In this document: positions 59,126-64,000 of the stretch, one piece after another | Layout of the letters: the number at the start of each line of letters is the position of its first letter | How positions within the stretch are numbered: the stretch's first letter is position 1 | NCBI GenBank assembly: GCA_026225945.1 | Contig: JAMJFZ010000769.1 | Coordinates: forward strand, 4,583,501 to 4,647,500 | Source of the DNA: Cricetomys ansorgei | Taxonomy: Eukaryota > Chordata > Mammalia > Rodentia > Nesomyidae | Reading direction: 5' to 3' | Length of the DNA stretch: 64,000 nucleotides | Made by a program: the position numbers and the translations under genes | The notes under the pieces: model-generated | Database searches by the model: none | Told to the model about the DNA's origin: nothing | The model's input: only the letters and a program-made list of their open reading frames with translations

Positions 59126-59906
59126 GGATTGTCCTTAGATTTTTATATACATACATAAAACCACATTTACATAGAAATATATGTTGAAAAAGGAAATGTA
59201 ATATTCTCGGCATAAATTAAATATATGTAAGAAAATTTAAAAATAAAAAATCAGAGCTTTGCAATTCCATAGAATGGAGAATTTAGGATACGGGAGCTAA
59301 TAAAAACGTCAGGCTATAAAAATTTTGTAGTATTTTTGGTTCTTTATGAAAGTTTATTTAGAATATTAGTGTTTATAAATTCTTAGAAACAACAAAATTG
59401 AGGATAACTTTAATCCAGATTATTTTTAAAACTTAAAACATATTATATTGACATAAAGTATTTAAACAAACCAGAACTGTACAGCAAAACTTTTTACCTA
59501 AAACATGTATAAGAATGTATATCATTTTCAAATTAGGAAACTTAAGCAAAGAGCATTTTTAAAAAAGAAATAGTTAGCCAAGTTAATTTCTATTCTGTTT
59601 CCCTTTGGTAAAAAAAATCACACAATTAACTCCCACAAGTTCCAAAGGGCTTCAATCATGTACTGAACCAGTATGAACCATTCCTACTGTGCCTGAGAAA
59701 CAACAAAAAGAAAATCAGAGAATGTAACATTATCTGGTCACTCATGATATCACTGTATTTGTGCTTATAACACAATCATTGTAAACAGTGGACCATGAGA
59801 CATGAATTGACAAAAATGAGGAAGGGAGATATTAGATAACAGAAAAGGAAAAGCAAAGGATGAATTAAATAGATAGAAAACAATGGTAATTAACTTCTTC
59901 ATGAGG
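59126..59906. other. Unassigned AT-rich sequence
   Basis: May include the 3' UTR of the 58.4-kb L1; nothing can be named. Confidence 0.35.
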
Positions 59907-60062
59907 GCCAGTGAGATGGCTTACTGGGTAAAAATGCTTGCTGTGGAGCCTGTGGGCCTGAGTCCAATTCTCAAGAACCCACATGATGGAAGGAAGGAAC
60001 TGCCTCTCACAAGCCACCTGATGAGCTCCACAGTCAGCACATGTATGGGTTCCAGCACAATG
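59907..60062 (+). mobile_element. B2/B3-type SINE, sense
   Basis: GGGCCAGTGAGATGGCTTAC head, GTGGGCCTGAGTCCAATTCT B-box region, AGAACCCACATGATGGAAGG body. Confidence 0.85.
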
Positions 60063-60278
60063 TGAAAATTTTTCTCATGCAATTGAAAGACAATATGGAG
60101 AATTTTCAGATGATAACCAAAAATTATGACAAATACCAAATATACATTCCCACAATAAAGTAAACAAAATGTAAATGCTTTTGTTTAAAAATCACATATA
60201 TATTGAAGATAATGAGAGATATGGAATATTAATAACAGAAAAACTAAAATAAAGGGACAGTAATACAAAAAGCTCTGA

Positions 60279-60365
60279 GGGGGCGGAAGAGATATCTCAA
60301 TGATTAAAAGCACTGGTTGTTTGTTCAGTTTGGTTTGGTTTGGTTCCCAGCATCCACATTCTATT
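60279..60365 (+). mobile_element. B2-type SINE, truncated, sense
   Basis: GGCGGAAGAGATATCTCAAT head and GGTTCCCAGCATCCACATTC, with a small TTGGT expansion between; the 3' body is absent. Confidence 0.75.
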
Positions 60366-60623
60366 CTTTATATTTCCATACATATAAGAACTCAGAAACA
60401 TTACCATGAATGAGCACACTTCTGAAAGGAGCTGCCAAAAGAAACATTCTGGCCAAAAGGAAAATAAAACTAGGAGGAATATGTGAGACGTAAGAAGCAA
60501 TGGTAAACAAAATGTGAAAATCAGAAACTCTTTAAAACTAAGGATTTATTATTATAAAATTTTATGCCTACAAAACCTGTAACTAAAATACCTGTTAAAA
60601 TTTGCTAGACATGACAGAGTCAT
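60366..60623. other. Unassigned AT-rich sequence
   Basis: Nothing recognised. Confidence 0.4.
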
Positions 60624-60961
60624 TGTTGTAGCAATACACTGCTATAGCAGCTCACTAAAGAAGACAAGGAGGCATATTCATAGGCGCAAAGCCTGCCAGA
60701 CCTCAGCAGAGGGAACCACTATCATGGCCCGTGCCATACTGGGCAGTAGAACCCTGATTATCTGAGCTCAGGGGATTTTATTGATCCCTAAGCTCCTCAG
60801 ATGTTCTGTTGATACTACATGCAGATCATGAGCAATCAAACATTCTCCACATAAAGGCAACAGATGCAGACAATACAAAACGTCAAGGCTTAGGCAGCCC
60901 TTCCCCCAACAATACACAAAACAACCATTTTAAGCATAACTAAAAATAAATTTCTACAACA
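60624..60961 (-). mobile_element. Solo-LTR family copy C, antisense
   Basis: 338 bp beginning TGTTGTAGC and ending CTACAACA on the plus strand, the ends expected for copy B in reverse. Shared blocks: CCTGCCAGACCTCAGCAGAG, CATGCAGATCATGAGCAATC and ACAATACAAAACG. GATTTTATTGATCC is the complement of the AATAAA signal region. The flanking 6-mers (AGTCAT, CACTGT) do not match, so no TSD survives. Confidence 0.85.
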
Positions 60962-62769
60962 CACTGTACACATGAAGTCACAGTGGTTGTGAGTATGTGC
61001 ACAAAACTTGAACACAAGAACTAAGCCAGTAAAAAATTCTAGCATTGACAGAGGAGGGGCATGTAGTAGTACACCTACTGTGTAGGCTCACCAGAGAAGG
61101 ACAAGTAGGCACAATCATACCTGAATATATCTCCATCACTGATCTAAGGACACTTAAGTTGGTCATATATGTTACCTATTACCACACACAAAGGTTAACT
61201 ATGGGGAGTATTAGACATGCTAATTTGCTTCACTGTAATAATTTTAATCTTTATATTTTGCAAAAGAAAAACAAGGGGAAACAACTTTGGAAACTTAAAA
61301 TCAAAAGAATACAAAATATATTCAAAAATGAATAAAAATGTATAAAACAAGCAAGACTATAAAAAAACAGAATATCAGTTTGAAAGGGCAGCTTACCTGG
61401 AAAATAATATAGTTGTGTGCCTTTATTGATGAAAAATAAATTTAATGTTTATAAAACTACATGGATAATGAAATATAATCTCCATAATATTTAAGAATGA
61501 CATTTACATTTGAGGGTGGCTTTAATCAGGTATCATTAAGTCAAGAGAATAAAAAGTAAGAAAGGTTGTTAAGTGAAAGTGTAACACCAATAAGCTTGAC
61601 TATTCACACATTTTCAGATTTCCCTTTTCAAACCACACACTGTTTTTCATGCATACATGATTATTGACAAAATGACTCTACTGAACTACAAAAGATTCAA
61701 AAGTAAAGAGAAATAGTTATCAGACAATAAACATCAATTAATAGCCTGGTGACCAAAATTAATATGATCCTGAATGTAATACCATCCTTTTAAATTATTT
61801 ATGAAAATTGATTGTAGAAATTTAAAATTATTTACAGATGAATTATAACAAGATAAGTTATATACATAATGTTCAGGAATAGATCAACAACCTATAGATG
61901 TTTCTATATCCATAACATATTAAAAAAATGCTTAAAGAAAGTAAAAAAAAAAAAAAACTCCAAAAGTTTAAAAAAATTCATAAGATGGATAAAAGCAGAG
62001 GAAGAAAGTACAAAAGACATTTTCAGAATAGGGTTTTAGAAGATTAACATAAAACCCTAAATCTAAGTGTTTACAAAGATGAATAAGGTATACGTGTATT
62101 GAAGACATGTCCCACACCACTCAGGGCCATCTTTAGCTATCTAGAAGTCTTCTCCCAAGTATGAACAGCTTTGTACATTTAAAGACTTGGCATTGAGAAA
62201 CTACAGCAAGGAATTTCACCCTTATGATAAATAACCTGAATGTACAAGTTGTTAATATGTCATAGGATCATGGATAGACCAATGGGTAATTAGAGGTGCA
62301 TCATGCATGTTCCTCTTTTCCTTTACATGGAAATCAATATTCTATATAGTTCTTCATTCAGAGTCATGGAAGGTTACTTTTATTTGTTACTACAGAAGGT
62401 CCTCTTTAACATTCTTTCTTTCTTTCTTTTCTTCTTTCATTCGTTCATTCTTTTATTTATTTTTTTGTTCTTCATAATCCTCCATTCCTGTGCCCTAGAC
62501 TAGGATGGTAAATATTAAAAAGAGAAAGAGAGGAAAAAAGAAAAAAGAAAAAGGCTAAAATCGCCATGTCATGAATGAAAAGGCAATCTAAAATAGAGAA
62601 AACATCTTTAAACTTTTAAGAAAACACTCAAAATAACTTAGGTGTGAAAAAAAAACGTCAATGAAATCAGCAATTTGGTAGAATCATGTCAAAACTGTTC
62701 AAAAAGTGGCAAAAAGATTAAAATTATTATGACAGCCTATACAAGTATGTCTCCCCAGTGTTCATGGCT
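60962..62769. other. Unassigned AT-rich sequence with T/C-rich tract
   Basis: No gene or named repeat. 62418-62470 is T-rich with TTCTTTC and CATT units. A-runs occur near 61945. Confidence 0.4.
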
Positions 62770-62990
62770 GGAACCACAATATCATGAAGTGATGGAGCCT
62801 TTGAGAGGTAGTTGGATCATACTACACTACATACAGCACTGCATGTGGAAGTTCTCACAAGACTGGGTTAGCTTCCAAATAAGTAGGTTGTAAAAAGGCA
62901 AGCCAGGCCTCGTCTCTGGCTTCCTTCCTTCTTCACTTGCTGTATGAGGTCATCTGTCATGATGCAATATGCAAGCAACATTTTGATACC
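62770..62990 (+). mobile_element. Old MaLR (THE1/MST-like) LTR, sense
   Basis: GTGATGGAGCCTTTGAGAGG, TAGTTGGATCATAC and AAGTTCTCACAAGACTGGGT, then a CTCTGGCTTCCTTCCTTCTT stretch, follow the MST/THE1 LTR order. Confidence 0.5.
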
Positions 62991-63065
62991 ATGTTTTTGT
63001 TATTTTCATCCATGAGAATAAAAGCAAAACCAACCATTTATTTCACACATGGTTCCTTCATTCAA

Positions 63066-63135
63066 CCCAGGCTGGCCTTGGACTCTATTCTCCTGGCTCA
63101 GATCCCATGAGCTGCAAATTATAGTCATACACTAA
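63066..63135 (-). mobile_element. B1/PB1-like fragment, antisense
   Basis: CCCAGGCTGGCCTTGGACTC then CTCCTGGCTCAGATCCCATG resembles an antisense 7SL-derived SINE piece. Confidence 0.5.
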
Positions 63136-64000
63136 ATCAATCCAGTTTTGTAGTACCTCATTTTTCATCCATGCTGAAATTCAGAATCACAATCTTTTGC
63201 GTTTTAAGCAAGCACACTAGCTACAGAATTAGCCTTCAAATGTATTCAAAGGATAGTGTTCTCCTCTGTCCCTCATTAAAAACTCAATTGCAATTTTATG
63301 TACACACATATAATGCACATAGAAACATCCCAATTTCAAAAAATGGAATATAAAATCTTTTAACTATATTTATAGTTAAATACCCAGCATTCTTCTAGCT
63401 AGGTTTTGCTGATATGAAGAGAGGCGTACTAAGTGAAGACAGAAAAACCAAGCTGAATTAATTGCCTTGGTGCCATAGGTTAACACCATGTACTCTAGGC
63501 TTAGAAAACATATTATATTGATTCTTCATCCTGTAGGCATTTTTAATATTTTTCTTAAAGACTCTACTAGGGAGTAGAGTCATTTATACTTCCTGTGATA
63601 CAACAAACTACCCTTAAAGGCAGACCACTCCACACAAATTTTTCTATTGTTGTTCTATGGCTTTTTGAAGTTAGTCCTTTGGGCAGGATTTAAAAGAAGC
63701 TCAAATAAGACGTCTCTTCAGCTGACCCACATATAATCCAATCACATCTTTCTAAAGTGTCAAACTCTATGGAACTGCCTCCTGTTGCAGTATAAGAGTA
63801 ACCAATTCCACCTAACGCTGCTCAGCTTTATACCCCTCAGCTTTATGTTAGATGACAGCCCACTCTGTTCTTACACATCAGGGAACACAAATCAAGCTTT
63901 CCGAGTGCTTCTGTCAAGTGTCGAAAGTTGTCTCACCTGTGGTGGGATAAAATGGAATCCCTTTATGTCTTTTCCTCAGTGGCATGAATTCACAGCATGC
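63136..64000. other. Unassigned sequence to the window edge
   Basis: No gene or repeat recognised. 63700-63960 has higher G+C than the preceding kilobase. Confidence 0.4.

Overview
The window is mammalian nuclear DNA from a muroid rodent. It is AT-rich and packed with rodent-restricted repeats: B1, B2/B3, B4 and ID SINEs, Lx-type and mouse/rat-type L1 3' UTRs, URR1 hAT elements and rodent MaLR-like LTRs. Beneath them lie older mammalian repeats (MIR, MER5-like, L1M, MST/MLT1-like). The species cannot be fixed from the sequence. I found no protein-coding gene, no structural RNA gene and no CpG island. The longest open frames (174, 140, 136 and 130 codons) lie in a minisatellite, an L1 3' UTR or unrecognised AT-rich sequence. 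This is either a gene desert or intronic DNA.

Layout. 0-6.2 kb: a B1, unassigned sequence, then a long 3' portion of a sense L1 (2860-6175). 6.2-11.6 kb: a (TG)n tract, one copy of an LTR family, MIR, ID and B1, then an L1 3' UTR split by a URR1 DNA transposon. 12.2-14.1 kb: an ancient L1 broken up by SINEs. 15.4-21.0 kb: a repeat-poor block. 21-25.4 kb: a 133-bp purine tract, L1M pieces, SINEs and an antisense L1 3' UTR holding a solo LTR with a 6-bp target-site duplication (TSD). 25.4-42 kb: mostly unassigned, with repeat-poor islands at about 32.3-35.8 and 38.0-41.3 kb and a URR1 with a perfect 8-bp TSD. 42-49 kb: dense in B2/B3 SINEs.

49.18-50.0 kb holds the most unusual structure: a GC-rich minisatellite of 19-bp units that flips orientation around a perfect 7-bp hairpin and then runs into (CTTT)n and (GATA)n. 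51-57 kb: L1, MaLR, MIR and SINE pieces and an alternating purine-pyrimidine tract. 57.4-58.9 kb: an L1 with the inversion typical of twin priming, itself invaded by an LTR with a 5-bp TSD. 59-64 kb: SINEs, a third copy of the 6.8/23.6-kb LTR family, and unassigned DNA.

No genes act together here. What the window records is a layered history of insertions, several of which can be ordered in time by nesting. I saw no new defence, metabolic or mobile system; the best leads are the inverted minisatellite, the three-copy LTR family and the repeat-poor islands.
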